16,951 bases of DNA, from assembly GCA_945905915.1 (NCBI GenBank), contig CAMDQL010000034.1, positions 1 to 16,951 on the forward strand, given 5' to 3'. The stretch is from Flavobacterium psychrophilum. Its GTDB lineage: Bacteria > Bacteroidota > Bacteroidia > Flavobacteriales > Flavobacteriaceae. The notes under the pieces are model-generated. The model made no database searches and was not told where the DNA came from. It saw only the letters and a program-made list of their open reading frames with translations. The translations under genes and the position numbers were made by a program. Shown here in pieces: positions 7,970 through 15,840 of this stretch; positions within the stretch are counted from its first letter, which is position 1, and each line of letters begins with the position of its first letter.

Positions 7970-9007
7970 TTATTCTGGAGTGTTAATATTAAGACGTGCT
8001 ACTTGTGGAAAGTGATCGCTCTGAATAAAGTAATCTAAGGAAGAAAATTGTTTGACTTCAATGTTTTGTTCCACAAAAATATAATCAATTCGAGCTGGAT
8101 AATATTTGTAATTATAGGACTTTCCAAATCCAGAACCTGCTTCTTCAAAAGCATCTTTCAATTCACCTTTAATCGTTCGGTAAACGTATGAAAAAGCACT
8201 GTTATTCATATCGCCACAAATAATTTTTGGATGATGACACGACAAATAATGCTCTTTAATTAATTCCGATTGATTTTGTTGTTGACTAAATGCTTTGCTA
8301 ATGTTATTGAAAATGAATTTAGATCGCTTTTCGTCCATTTCCTGATTGATATCTGCACTAATTTTAATAGATTCTAGATGCATACTATACACACGTAAAG
8401 TATCTTTTTCTTTGAGAATATCAGCATAAATAACACTATTGAACGAATTAGGAAATGCAATTTCACCTGAATTTACTATTTTAAATTTTGAATAAATGGC
8501 TTGTCCAAATTTGAGACGATCGCCTTCTAATTTAATCAACTTATATTTAAACATATTCACATTTACATCATCATTTGGCGAATAATCTTGCAAACATAAA
8601 ATATCGGGTTGCTCATCTAATAATAGATTTGAAATTTGAAAAGGAACATCATCATTAGGCAACCATTCGTATAGATTGAATAAACGAACGTTGTAACTCA
8701 TCAACTTAAAATCGGTTGGATCTTCAGGAAGATTAATTTCAGAAAATTTATAAAATCTATTTAAAAATGAAATTCCAAGTAATAATAACACTCCAGAGAG
8801 CAACATTTGACGTTTTAACTGCAATAACCAAAACAGAAAAAATAAAAAATTTACCATTAAGAAAAAAGGTAAAATAAGCGTTAAAACACTAAGAAATGGA
8901 AATGCTTTAGGTGCTAAAAAAGGTAATGTATAAGCAACAAAACTAGCTATAGCCACTGCTATATTTAAATAAAACATTATTTTAGACCACCAACTTTGTT
9001 TTTGCAT
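7970..9007 (-). CDS. Membrane-anchored endonuclease/exonuclease/phosphatase (EEP) family protein
   Basis: The N-terminus of this 345-residue protein has three hydrophobic segments (about residues 11-32, 38-62, 67-84). An EEP (DNase I-like) domain follows from residue 100. Visible motifs are MSYNVRLFN (103-111, Asn106), CLQDY (138-142), YSMHLES (207-213, His210), CGDMNNSAFSY (264-274, Asp266 and Asn268), ARIDYIFV (305-312) and the final SDHFP (330-334, catalytic His332). The metal-binding Glu that normally follows LQ is Asp141 here. The catalytic domain is probably on the outer face of the membrane. The substrate could be nucleic acid or a phospho-ester; the sequence does not decide. It is last in the mutL-rhomboid-rhomboid run, 5 nt after the preceding gene. 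Confidence 0.9.
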   Translation of the reverse strand: MQKQSWWSKIMFYLNIAVAIASFVAYTLPFLAPKAFPFLSVLTLILPFFLMVNFLFFLFWLLQLKRQMLLSGVLLLLGISFLNRFYKFSEINLPEDPTDFKLMSYNVRLFNLYEWLPNDDVPFQISNLLLDEQPDILCLQDYSPNDDVNVNMFKYKLIKLEGDRLKFGQAIYSKFKIVNSGEIAFPNSFNSVIYADILKEKDTLRVYSMHLESIKISADINQEMDEKRSKFIFNNISKAFSQQQNQSELIKEHYLSCHHPKIICGDMNNSAFSYVYRTIKGELKDAFEEAGSGFGKSYNYKYYPARIDYIFVEQNIEVKQFSSLDYFIQSDHFPQVARLNINTPE

Positions 9008-9012
9008 TTTAG

Positions 9013-9876
9013 TTATTTTCCTGCTTTAAACAAAAATTCTTTTTCTTCTTTAGTCAAACTATCATACCCCGATTTACTAATTTTATCTAAAATTTCGTCA
9101 ATCTGTTTTTGAGTGATGTCTTTGTTTTGACTATACGAATGTACACTTTTTTTTGTTGTATTGCGGTGTACTTTTTTAAAAGGAGTTTTCTTTTTAGGTT
9201 GTAAAAATGATACTATACCGTCTATGCAAGAAGAAATAGGCTTTGTAAGATCTATTCCCGATTGTAAAAGTTTAATATAAATAAACCCAAAAAAAGCACC
9301 ACCAAGATGTGCTAAATGTCCACCCATATTTTCAAGAGGTAGCTGAATTAAATCGACTAGAAGAATAACAAAAGCTACGTGCCATAATTTCACTATTCCG
9401 ATCAAAGGTATTCGTAATAACATAAAAGGCGCATAAGTTGCCGAAGCAATTAATAGTGCCATTATGGCTCCACTTGCTCCGACTAATAAAGAGGTTTTTC
9501 CTAATAAAAAATAGAGTAAAATAAAAGTCAATCCTGAAAAAATTCCTCCTAGAAGATAGACACCAAACAATTGTTTATCAGTAAAATAGGTATTAAATAA
9601 TCTTCCAGAAAAATGCAAAACCAACAAATTAAAAATCAAATGAAAGATTCCTGCATGAAAAAAACTAAACGTAACAAGCGTCCATGGTTTTGCTAAAAAT
9701 TCGGTCGTATTTGAAGAAAGGGCAACAAAATCAAAATAAGTAAACGCAATATTAGAAAACTTCAAAACAACCTCTGTAAGAGAAAACAAAACAAAAAGCC
9801 CAATGTTCCAAAAGATTAACTTTTGTACCATCCCTCCAGTTTTGTATTGAAGTTGTATGTCATCTAAAATATTCAT
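9013..9876 (-). CDS. Rhomboid intramembrane serine protease with C-terminal DUF6576-like tail
   Basis: This 287-residue polytopic membrane protease cuts transmembrane substrates within the bilayer. Six or so hydrophobic segments span about residues 20-205. The oxyanion region HxxxN is His79/Asn83 (HLIFN), the nucleophile is Ser135 in GASG (133-136), and the general base is His190 in GGHLAHLGGAFFGF. All catalytic residues are intact. A cytoplasmic basic linker (about 228-250) leads to a conserved tail, KQIDEILDKISKSGYDSLTKEEKEFL, which I recognise as the small DUF6576-type domain found after rhomboids in this phylum. It lies 37 nt downstream of a second rhomboid gene and 5 nt upstream of the EEP gene. 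A -7-like element in the 37-nt gap could give it its own transcript. Confidence 0.95.
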   Translation of the reverse strand: MNILDDIQLQYKTGGMVQKLIFWNIGLFVLFSLTEVVLKFSNIAFTYFDFVALSSNTTEFLAKPWTLVTFSFFHAGIFHLIFNLLVLHFSGRLFNTYFTDKQLFGVYLLGGIFSGLTFILLYFLLGKTSLLVGASGAIMALLIASATYAPFMLLRIPLIGIVKLWHVAFVILLVDLIQLPLENMGGHLAHLGGAFFGFIYIKLLQSGIDLTKPISSCIDGIVSFLQPKKKTPFKKVHRNTTKKSVHSYSQNKDITQKQIDEILDKISKSGYDSLTKEEKEFLFKAGK

Positions 9877-9904
9877 CTTTAATCTTTCCTCTTATTTTTA
9901 TTTT

Positions 9905-9912
9905 CAAATATA
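9905..9912 (-). promoter_or_regulatory. Possible -7 promoter element upstream of the second rhomboid gene
   Basis: On the minus strand this reads TATATTTG, a perfect match to the Bacteroidota -7 element TAnnTTTG, placed 28 nt before the ATG at 9876. I see no TTG at a suitable distance upstream, so it is a weak internal promoter at best. Confidence 0.3.
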
Positions 9913-9913
9913 A

Positions 9914-10657
9914 CTATCTGTCCCAACGATTTTGATTGAACTGATTTTTCTTCCAATACCACATCATTATAAAACCAAATAAAGCTCCACCAACGTGAGC
10001 AAAATGAGCAATTCCACCTCCAAAAATACTATAACCTGTTACTCCTGAAAACAAATCTAAAAGTACAATTCCTGGCACAAAATACTTGGCTTTGATAGGC
10101 ACCGGAATAAATAGCAAAGCTAACTCAGCATTAGGAAACATAAAAGCAAAAGCGACTAACAATCCATAAATTGCACCTGAAGCACCAACAGTTGGTGTTA
10201 AGGCACCAATCATATTTTCAAACGTATCTGGAGCTAAAACTGCTTGCCAAGAAGTCATGAATTTACCTTCGTTAATTAAATTCAAAATTTCAGTTTCTTT
10301 AAAACCATTTAAAACAAGAGTATTTAATCCATCATGAAAATAATAATAATTAATCCCTGAATGAATCAGAGCCGCACCTAATCCGCAAGTAAAATAAAAG
10401 AATAAAAACTTCTTTGGTCCCCAAAAATGCTCCAAAGCACTCCCAAATGATACCAAAGCAAACATATTAAAGAAAATATGCATTAATCCACCATGCATGA
10501 ACATGTGCGATATGGGTTGCCACAATTTGAATTTATCACTTTCAAAATAATGTAAAGCTAATAAATCAGTGGCTTGCGGCACAAATTGAGCGCCAATAAA
10601 AAATAATATATTTAAAATCAATAACTGCTTTACAGTATCGGTCATGTTATTCATCAT
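9914..10657 (-). CDS. Rhomboid intramembrane serine protease
   Basis: This 247-residue membrane protease is the first of two adjacent rhomboids. The HGGLMHIFFN segment gives His60/Asn64, the nucleophile is Ser160 in VGASGAIYG (158-165), and the base is His221 in AHFAHVGGALFGF. Catalytic residues are intact. Compared with its neighbour it has a longer loop at about residues 103-150 between the third and fourth membrane segments and ends with a short basic tail (KKNQFNQNRWDR) without the extra C-terminal domain. The ATG overlaps the mutL stop in an ATGA arrangement, so translation is coupled to mutL. There are three nearby in-frame Met codons (residues 1, 2 and 5), so the exact start is uncertain by a few residues. 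Confidence 0.95.
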   Translation of the reverse strand: MMNNMTDTVKQLLILNILFFIGAQFVPQATDLLALHYFESDKFKLWQPISHMFMHGGLMHIFFNMFALVSFGSALEHFWGPKKFLFFYFTCGLGAALIHSGINYYYFHDGLNTLVLNGFKETEILNLINEGKFMTSWQAVLAPDTFENMIGALTPTVGASGAIYGLLVAFAFMFPNAELALLFIPVPIKAKYFVPGIVLLDLFSGVTGYSIFGGGIAHFAHVGGALFGFIMMWYWKKNQFNQNRWDR

Positions 10658-12507
10658 AGTGCAAATCTTTTATCTAAATCATCTACCGTTAAGGTAATAA
10701 AGGTTGGTTTTTGAAACGGAGAAACATTTGGCTCTTTACATGCAAACAACGAATTTACCAAATTTTCTTGTTCCTTTTCTGTCAAATAAGTTCCTGTTTT
10801 GACTGCTAAACTTTTTGCCATTGATTTTGCAATGGTATCACTTTGCGAAAAACTACTTTCTGGAACTTCATTTTGTAAGTTACTAATTAATTCTTCCAAA
10901 ACAATTGAAACTTCACTTTCCGACATTAAAACTGGCAATCCCGAAATTTGAACAGCGTCTGAATTAAAGGCGTCAAAAACAAAACCAGTATTTTCTAAAG
11001 TAAGTCTTAATTCACTTAATAATTGCATTTCATCTGAAGAAAAATATAATTCCAATGGAAATATCAATTGTTGACTAGCTGCTTTTTGAATCGTAATATT
11101 TGTTAAAAATTGTTCGTACAAAATACGTTGGTGCGCTCTTTTTTGATTAATAACAAGCATTCCCGATTTGATAGTACTTACAATATATTTTTTGTGAATT
11201 TGATAGGTTGAATTCGTACTCGTTTCCACAGCGTTTTCGTCAAATAATTTACCGGTAACTTCTTCACTTTCAAAAGAAAACGAAGCAATTTCTTCAGTAT
11301 CTTGTTTTAGACCAACGTATAAACTTTCCCAATTTGATTGCGTAGTTTCATTTTTATAACTTCCAAAGGATGAAAGTGATTTAGAAGGTTTTTCAGTTGC
11401 AAAAGGATTAAACCCTGAATTTACTTGAATAGTAGGAAAATCGGCTTCTTTATCTTTATATTGGTACGGAGTATCTAAATTGGAATCACGCTCAAAATCT
11501 AAAATCGGAGCCACATTAAACTGTCCTAAACTGTGCTTTACAGCCGAACGCAAAATAGCGTATAACGAATGCTCGTCATCAAACTTAATTTCGGTTTTGG
11601 TAGGATGAATATTGATGTCAATTGTGTGAGGAGGCACTTGCAAATACAAGAAATAACTAGGCTGATTTCCTTCTTTTAACAAGCCTTCATAAGCACTCAT
11701 GATGGCATGATGTAAATAGGCACTTTTGATATATCTATCGTTTACAAAGAAAAACTGTTCGCCTCTACTCTTTTTCGCATATTCTGGTTTTCCTACGAAT
11801 CCAGCTATTTTAACCAGTTCGGTATCTTCTAAAACGGGTACTAATTTTTCATTCGTTTTTCCTCCAAAAACAGCAACAATTCGTTGGCGAAAATTTGAAC
11901 TCGGCAAATTATACAACTCACTTCCATTATGAATTAAGGTAAATGAAATTGAGGGATGGGCTAAAGCTACTCGCTGAAATTCATCCATCACATGGCGAAA
12001 TTCAACTGTTTCCGATTTTAGAAAATTACGACGCGCAGGAATATTAAAAAATAAGTTTTTTACGGCAAAAGAAGTTCCTTTAGGCAAAACCGCCACATCT
12101 TGTGTGATTAATTTACTTCCTTCAACAACAATATGATTCCCTAATTCTTCCTGATCTTGTTTGGTTTTCATTTCTACGTGAGCAATAGCTGCTATTGAGG
12201 CTAATGCTTCTCCACGAAACCCTTTGGTGTGCAAATCAAATAAATCTTCGGCTTGACGAATTTTTGAAGTTGCGTGGCGTTCAAAACACAATCTTGAATC
12301 AGTTGTGTTCATTCCTAATCCATTATCAATAACTTGCACTAATGTTTTTCCGGCTTCTTTTACAATTAATTTAATATCCGAAGCTTTTGCATCAACGGCA
12401 TTTTCTAATAGTTCTTTAACCACAGAAGCAGGACGTTGTACAACCTCCCCGGCAGCAATTTGATTTGCAACATGATCAGGTAATAGTTGAATAATACTTG
12501 CAGCCAT
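10654..12507 (-). CDS. mutL: DNA mismatch repair protein MutL
   Basis: This 617-residue GHKL ATPase couples MutS mismatch recognition to downstream strand removal. The N-terminal ATPase motifs are intact: ANQIAAGEVVQRPASVVKEL (14-33), Glu32 and Asn36 (matching E. coli Glu29/Asn33), DNGLGM (61-66), GFRGEALASI (96-105) and the HPTKTEIKF block (301-309). A variable linker covers about 340-430, and a C-terminal dimerisation domain runs from about 435 to the end. The three endonuclease motifs of nicking MutLs are degenerate: NQKRAHQ (454-460) for DQHAxxE, ACKEPN (589-594) for the ACH-type motif, and SPFQKP (596-601) for CPHGRP. Only the ATPase/matchmaker function is clearly supported. It is first in a minus-strand operon with two rhomboids and an EEP protein. 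Confidence 0.97.
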   Translation of the reverse strand: MAASIIQLLPDHVANQIAAGEVVQRPASVVKELLENAVDAKASDIKLIVKEAGKTLVQVIDNGLGMNTTDSRLCFERHATSKIRQAEDLFDLHTKGFRGEALASIAAIAHVEMKTKQDQEELGNHIVVEGSKLITQDVAVLPKGTSFAVKNLFFNIPARRNFLKSETVEFRHVMDEFQRVALAHPSISFTLIHNGSELYNLPSSNFRQRIVAVFGGKTNEKLVPVLEDTELVKIAGFVGKPEYAKKSRGEQFFFVNDRYIKSAYLHHAIMSAYEGLLKEGNQPSYFLYLQVPPHTIDINIHPTKTEIKFDDEHSLYAILRSAVKHSLGQFNVAPILDFERDSNLDTPYQYKDKEADFPTIQVNSGFNPFATEKPSKSLSSFGSYKNETTQSNWESLYVGLKQDTEEIASFSFESEEVTGKLFDENAVETSTNSTYQIHKKYIVSTIKSGMLVINQKRAHQRILYEQFLTNITIQKAASQQLIFPLELYFSSDEMQLLSELRLTLENTGFVFDAFNSDAVQISGLPVLMSESEVSIVLEELISNLQNEVPESSFSQSDTIAKSMAKSLAVKTGTYLTEKEQENLVNSLFACKEPNVSPFQKPTFITLTVDDLDKRFAL

Positions 12508-12537
12508 TAATCTGAGGATTATTATTAAGTTATGTTA

Positions 12538-12545
12538 CAAATTTA
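12538..12545 (-). promoter_or_regulatory. Predicted -7 promoter element of mutL operon
   Basis: On the minus strand this reads TAAATTTG, a perfect TAnnTTTG element 30 nt before the mutL ATG. No exact TTG lies 17-23 nt further upstream, so the -33 half is weak. The rest of the 146-nt gap between mutL and ribH holds no gene and no convincing terminator for ribH. Confidence 0.4.
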
Positions 12546-12653
12546 TGAATTTTTATACTGGAAATAGTATTCTTAAAAGTTAAAATAAAATTTTAGAAAA
12601 CAGAAGAGCTTTAAGGTAGTACATCTATAGTTTTAAGCTGTTGCAACTAAAAA

Positions 12654-13139
12654 TTACTTTCTATTCAAATCTGCCATTTTTATCGCAGCAATCGCAGCTT
12701 CTATACCTTTATTTCCGTGCTTTCCTCCACTTCTATCAATAGATTGTTGCATGTTGTTATCTGTCAACACACAAAAAATAGTGGGCACATCATAAAGTAA
12801 GTTTAAATCTTTCATGCCTTGTGTTACACCTTCGCAAACAAATTCAAAATGCATGGTTTCGCCTTTAATGACGCAACCAATAACGATTACGGCATCTAAT
12901 TCTAATTTTTCATGCATTTGACGTGCTCCAAAAATCAACTCAAAACTTCCTGGAACATTCCATCGAATTATATTTTCAGGTAAAGCGCCACAATCTGTCA
13001 AGGCAGAAAATGCGCCGTTATACAATCCTTCGGTTACTTGATCATTCCATTCTGAAACAACAATCCCAAACCGAAAATCTTTCGCGCTTGGGATTGTGTT
13101 TTTATCGTAATTAGATAAATTTTTATTTTCTGTTGCCAT
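12654..13139 (-). CDS. ribH: 6,7-dimethyl-8-ribityllumazine synthase
   Basis: This 161-residue cytoplasmic enzyme condenses the ribitylamino-uracil intermediate with 3,4-dihydroxybutanone phosphate, the penultimate step of riboflavin synthesis, usually as an icosahedral or pentameric assembly. FGIVVSEWN (24-32) gives the aromatic substrate contact Trp31. VPGSFELI (62-69) forms the ribityl-binding loop, GETMHFEFVCEGVTQG (93-108) has catalytic His97, VLTDN is at 124-128, and Arg136 in SIDRSGGKHGNKG binds phosphate. All key residues are present. Its ATG is 1 nt from the stop of the upstream TPR gene, so the two share a transcript. I see no FMN riboswitch in the leader of that transcript. Confidence 0.97.
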   Translation of the reverse strand: MATENKNLSNYDKNTIPSAKDFRFGIVVSEWNDQVTEGLYNGAFSALTDCGALPENIIRWNVPGSFELIFGARQMHEKLELDAVIVIGCVIKGETMHFEFVCEGVTQGMKDLNLLYDVPTIFCVLTDNNMQQSIDRSGGKHGNKGIEAAIAAIKMADLNRK

Positions 13140-13140
13140 A

Positions 13141-13920
13141 CTATTCAGTCATCGCAATATATGCATCAATATTCATACCTTCTTTAGAAGTTTCATATTT
13201 CTCTTTAATTTCAACAAATAATTTATTAGCCTCTGCTTTTTTACCAGAAACGACTAACAACTGAGCTGCTTTGAATAAAAAGCGTGGGGTTGTAAAATCA
13301 TTTTCTGCTGCTTCAGCCGCTTTTTTGTAATGTGAAATTGCATCATCAATTTTATTAGTTTCAGATAAAGCGTCACCAATAGCTCCAATAGACAAAGGTT
13401 TTAAAATAGCATCTTCTGATATGAAATTTTCTAAATAAGAAATGGCTTTTTTATAATCACCAATATTTAAATATGACATACCTGCATAATAATTAGCTAG
13501 GTTTCCTGCATCGGTTCCAGCATATTCCTCTGCAATACCAACAAATCCTAATTTTCCTTCACCGCCTTTAAGCGCTAAGTTATACAATGAATCTGGTTTT
13601 GTAGTGGCATCAACTGCTTGTTGAAAATATTGTTGCGATTGATAAATTTCGTTAGTTGCTTTTTCTTCTTTTGGCTCAACAATAAATTTATTGTACAAAA
13701 CATAACCTAAAGTTGCAATTGCAATTACACCTACAAACGTTAAAATTACTTTCTGGTTTTTAGCAACCCAGTCTTCAGTTCTTGAAGCAGTTTCATCTAA
13801 TTTATTAAAAACCTCAGCTGTAGTACTATTACTTACATCTACTACTTCCTCAAAATCATTACCAACTTTAGCTTCTTCTGGTTTTGGTGCTTTGTAACCT
13901 CTTTTGTTATATGTTGCCAT
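13141..13920 (-). CDS. Single-span membrane protein with TPR repeats
   Basis: This 259-residue protein has a basic, charged N-terminal cytoplasmic region (residues 1-55), one membrane segment at about 57-77 and a periplasmic helical C-terminal part. TPR-like helix pairs are visible at about 141-168 (NYYAGMSYLNIGDYKKAISYL), 174-205 (SETNKIDDAISHYKKAAE) and 212-245. The layout resembles YfgM/periplasmic chaperone-type anchored TPR proteins, but the similarity is architectural only. It probably serves as a protein-protein scaffold, and I cannot name a partner. It is upstream of and nearly fused in transcription with ribH, and diverges from recF. Its leader contains an anti-Shine-Dalgarno-like sequence 14-22 nt before the ATG. 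Confidence 0.9.
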   Translation of the reverse strand: MATYNKRGYKAPKPEEAKVGNDFEEVVDVSNSTTAEVFNKLDETASRTEDWVAKNQKVILTFVGVIAIATLGYVLYNKFIVEPKEEKATNEIYQSQQYFQQAVDATTKPDSLYNLALKGGEGKLGFVGIAEEYAGTDAGNLANYYAGMSYLNIGDYKKAISYLENFISEDAILKPLSIGAIGDALSETNKIDDAISHYKKAAEAAENDFTTPRFLFKAAQLLVVSGKKAEANKLFVEIKEKYETSKEGMNIDAYIAMTE

Positions 13921-14005
13921 TTATATTAAATTTAAGGAGGTGCAAAAAGATAATTTTTATTAAAATTAAAAACCATTTTTGTAGATATTTTTACATAATT
14001 CAATA

Positions 14006-14013
14006 TACTTTTG
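14006..14013 (+). promoter_or_regulatory. Predicted -7 promoter element of recF operon
   Basis: TACTTTTG is a perfect TAnnTTTG match, 42 nt before the recF GTG. The nearest upstream TTG (13979-13981) leaves a 24-nt spacer, slightly long for the class. The 135-nt gap also has to hold the divergent promoter of the TPR-ribH unit, for which I see only a partial TATCTTTT on the minus strand (13945-13952). Confidence 0.45.
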
Positions 14014-14055
14014 CAAAATGTCTTATTTTTAGACCTAATTTAAAGTAGCAATATA

Positions 14056-15135
14056 GTGTTTTTGAAACAATTATCACTTCTTAATTATAAAAATTTAGCT
14101 CAAATTGAATTTGAATTTGATGCTAAAATCAACTGCTTTGTCGGAAAGAATGGTGTTGGAAAAACCAATATTTTAGATGCAATTTATCATTTAGCCTACG
14201 GAAAAAGTTATTTTAATCCGTTAGCCATACAAAATATCAAACACGGCGAAGAGTATTTTGTAATTGATGCTTTACTTGAAAAAAACAATAAAGAAGAAAA
14301 AATTGTTTGCAGTTTAAAAAAAGGTCAGAAAAAAACCATCAAACGAAACGGAAAAGTGTACGATAAACTTTCGGAGCATCTTGGATTAATTCCTTTGGTC
14401 ATTATTTCACCTTCAGATGCTGATTTAATTGTAGAAGGAAGTGAAACCCGAAGAAAATTTATTGATAGCGTAATTGCTACACTGGATTCCTCCTATTTAC
14501 AACTATTAATTCAATACCAAAAAACACTTTCACAACGCAATGCTTTGTTGAAATATTTTGCAGTTAATCAAACATTTGACGCAGATAACTTATCCATTTA
14601 TAATGAGCAATTAAGCAGTTCTGGGCAACTTATTTTTGAAAAAAGAAAGCATTTTTTAGCAGAATTTGTTCCCATTTTTGAAAAACATCATGCTAATATT
14701 TCGGGAGGAAATGAAAAAGTTGCCTTAAAATATGAAAGTCAATTATTCGAAAACGATCTACTTTCACTTTTAGAAGATAATATACAAAAAGACCGAATTA
14801 TTCAATATACAAGTGCTGGAATTCATAAAGACGATTTAATATTTGAAATTGAGGGGTTTCCAATCAAAAAATTTGGCTCACAAGGTCAGCAAAAATCATT
14901 TCTTATCGCACTGAAACTTGCCCAATTTGAATTCATGAAAAAACAAAGTGGTGAATTGCCTATTTTACTTTTTGATGATATCTTTGATAAACTGGATGAA
15001 ACACGTGTTCAAAAAATAGTTGGAATGGTAAATGATGCTGTTTTTGGTCAAATTTTTATTTCGGACACGCATGCAGAACGAACTGAACTTATTATTAAAG
15101 AAACACACCAATCCTATAAAATATTTAATATTTAA
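14056..15135 (+). CDS. recF: DNA replication and repair protein RecF
   Basis: This 359-residue SMC-like ABC ATPase binds gapped DNA and, with RecO and RecR, helps load RecA at single-strand gaps and stalled forks. The N-terminal [13 protein letters not shown] is typical RecF. Walker A GKNGVGKT is at residues 30-37, the signature motif FGSQGQQKS at 273-281 and Walker [15 protein letters not shown] at 302-315. All ATPase elements are intact and the length is standard. The start is GTG at 14056, giving the usual spacing from the N-terminus to the first strand; a TTG two codons later is a less likely alternative. It is the first gene of a plus-strand run; the next gene begins 2 nt after its stop. 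Confidence 0.97.
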   Translation: MFLKQLSLLNYKNLAQIEFEFDAKINCFVGKNGVGKTNILDAIYHLAYGKSYFNPLAIQNIKHGEEYFVIDALLEKNNKEEKIVCSLKKGQKKTIKRNGKVYDKLSEHLGLIPLVIISPSDADLIVEGSETRRKFIDSVIATLDSSYLQLLIQYQKTLSQRNALLKYFAVNQTFDADNLSIYNEQLSSSGQLIFEKRKHFLAEFVPIFEKHHANISGGNEKVALKYESQLFENDLLSLLEDNIQKDRIIQYTSAGIHKDDLIFEIEGFPIKKFGSQGQQKSFLIALKLAQFEFMKKQSGELPILLFDDIFDKLDETRVQKIVGMVNDAVFGQIFISDTHAERTELIIKETHQSYKIFNI

Positions 15136-15137
15136 TA

Positions 15138-15827
15138 ATGAAAAACGTAAAATCAATCATTGCAACAATAATTATTATATTTTCTATTAGTTGCTCAAAT
15201 AGTCAAAATTTTAAAAGTGTAGACGTAGCGGCATTTAAATCTACTTTGGATAAAACAATCAACGCACAGCTTATTGATGTACGAACGGAAGATGAATTTA
15301 ATGGCGGTCATATCGAAAATGCTTTAAACATCGACTGGAATGGCAATGATTTCGATGCGCAACTTACTTCATTAGACAAAACAAAACCTGTTCTTGTTTA
15401 TTGCCTAAGCGGCGGAAGAAGTAAAAAAGCAGCTGCTAAACTAACCGAATTAGGATTCAAAGAGGTACTAGAATTAGATGGTGGTTATTTAGCTTGGAGT
15501 AATGCAAATCCTCAGTCAAATGCAGTTTGGACAGGGATGACAAAAGAAGAATATGCTAAATTACTTACTTCAGATAAAATAGTTGTTATAGATTTTTATG
15601 CAAAGTGGTGTGCGCCATGTAAAAAAATGGCACCTTATTTAGAAAAAATGAATACTGAATTAGCAAATACAGTTACTATTCATCGCATAGATGCCGACAA
15701 AAACAAATCGCTATTCAATGCGCTAGGTTATCAAGGCTTACCGGTTATCCTTGTGTACAAAAATGGTAAAGAGACCTTCAGCAAGAATGAATTTGTAAAC
15801 GAAGAAGAATTGAGAAAAGAATTATAA
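15138..15827 (+). CDS. Rhodanese-thioredoxin fusion lipoprotein
   Basis: This 229-residue protein has two joined domains behind a lipoprotein signal. The signal is a hydrophobic stretch ending in SISC with lipidated Cys19. A rhodanese domain spans about residues 25-122, with IDVRTEDEFNGGHI at 46-59, active-site Cys89 in VYCLSGGRS and DGGYLAW at 114-120. A thioredoxin domain spans about 135-229, with the redox motif WCAPC at 157-161 and cis-proline Pro202 in GLPV. Both active sites are complete, so it may handle persulfide or thiol groups in the periplasm or on the outer membrane. The partner and substrate are unknown. It follows recF by 2 nt and precedes murB by 13 nt, so the three are probably co-transcribed. 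Confidence 0.93.
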   Translation: MKNVKSIIATIIIIFSISCSNSQNFKSVDVAAFKSTLDKTINAQLIDVRTEDEFNGGHIENALNIDWNGNDFDAQLTSLDKTKPVLVYCLSGGRSKKAAAKLTELGFKEVLELDGGYLAWSNANPQSNAVWTGMTKEEYAKLLTSDKIVVIDFYAKWCAPCKKMAPYLEKMNTELANTVTIHRIDADKNKSLFNALGYQGLPVILVYKNGKETFSKNEFVNEEELRKEL

Positions 15828-15840
15828 TTACATTAATAAT

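Noticed and set aside
12607..12639. AGCTT/AAGCT inverted repeat downstream of ribH as a terminator
   Set aside because: The stem is only 5 bp with a 23-nt loop and lacks a following T-tract on the minus strand.
13934..13942. AAGGAGGTG on the plus strand as a ribosome binding site
   Set aside because: No start codon with suitable spacing and open frame follows it; the only nearby GTG overlaps the motif and its frame closes after seven codons.
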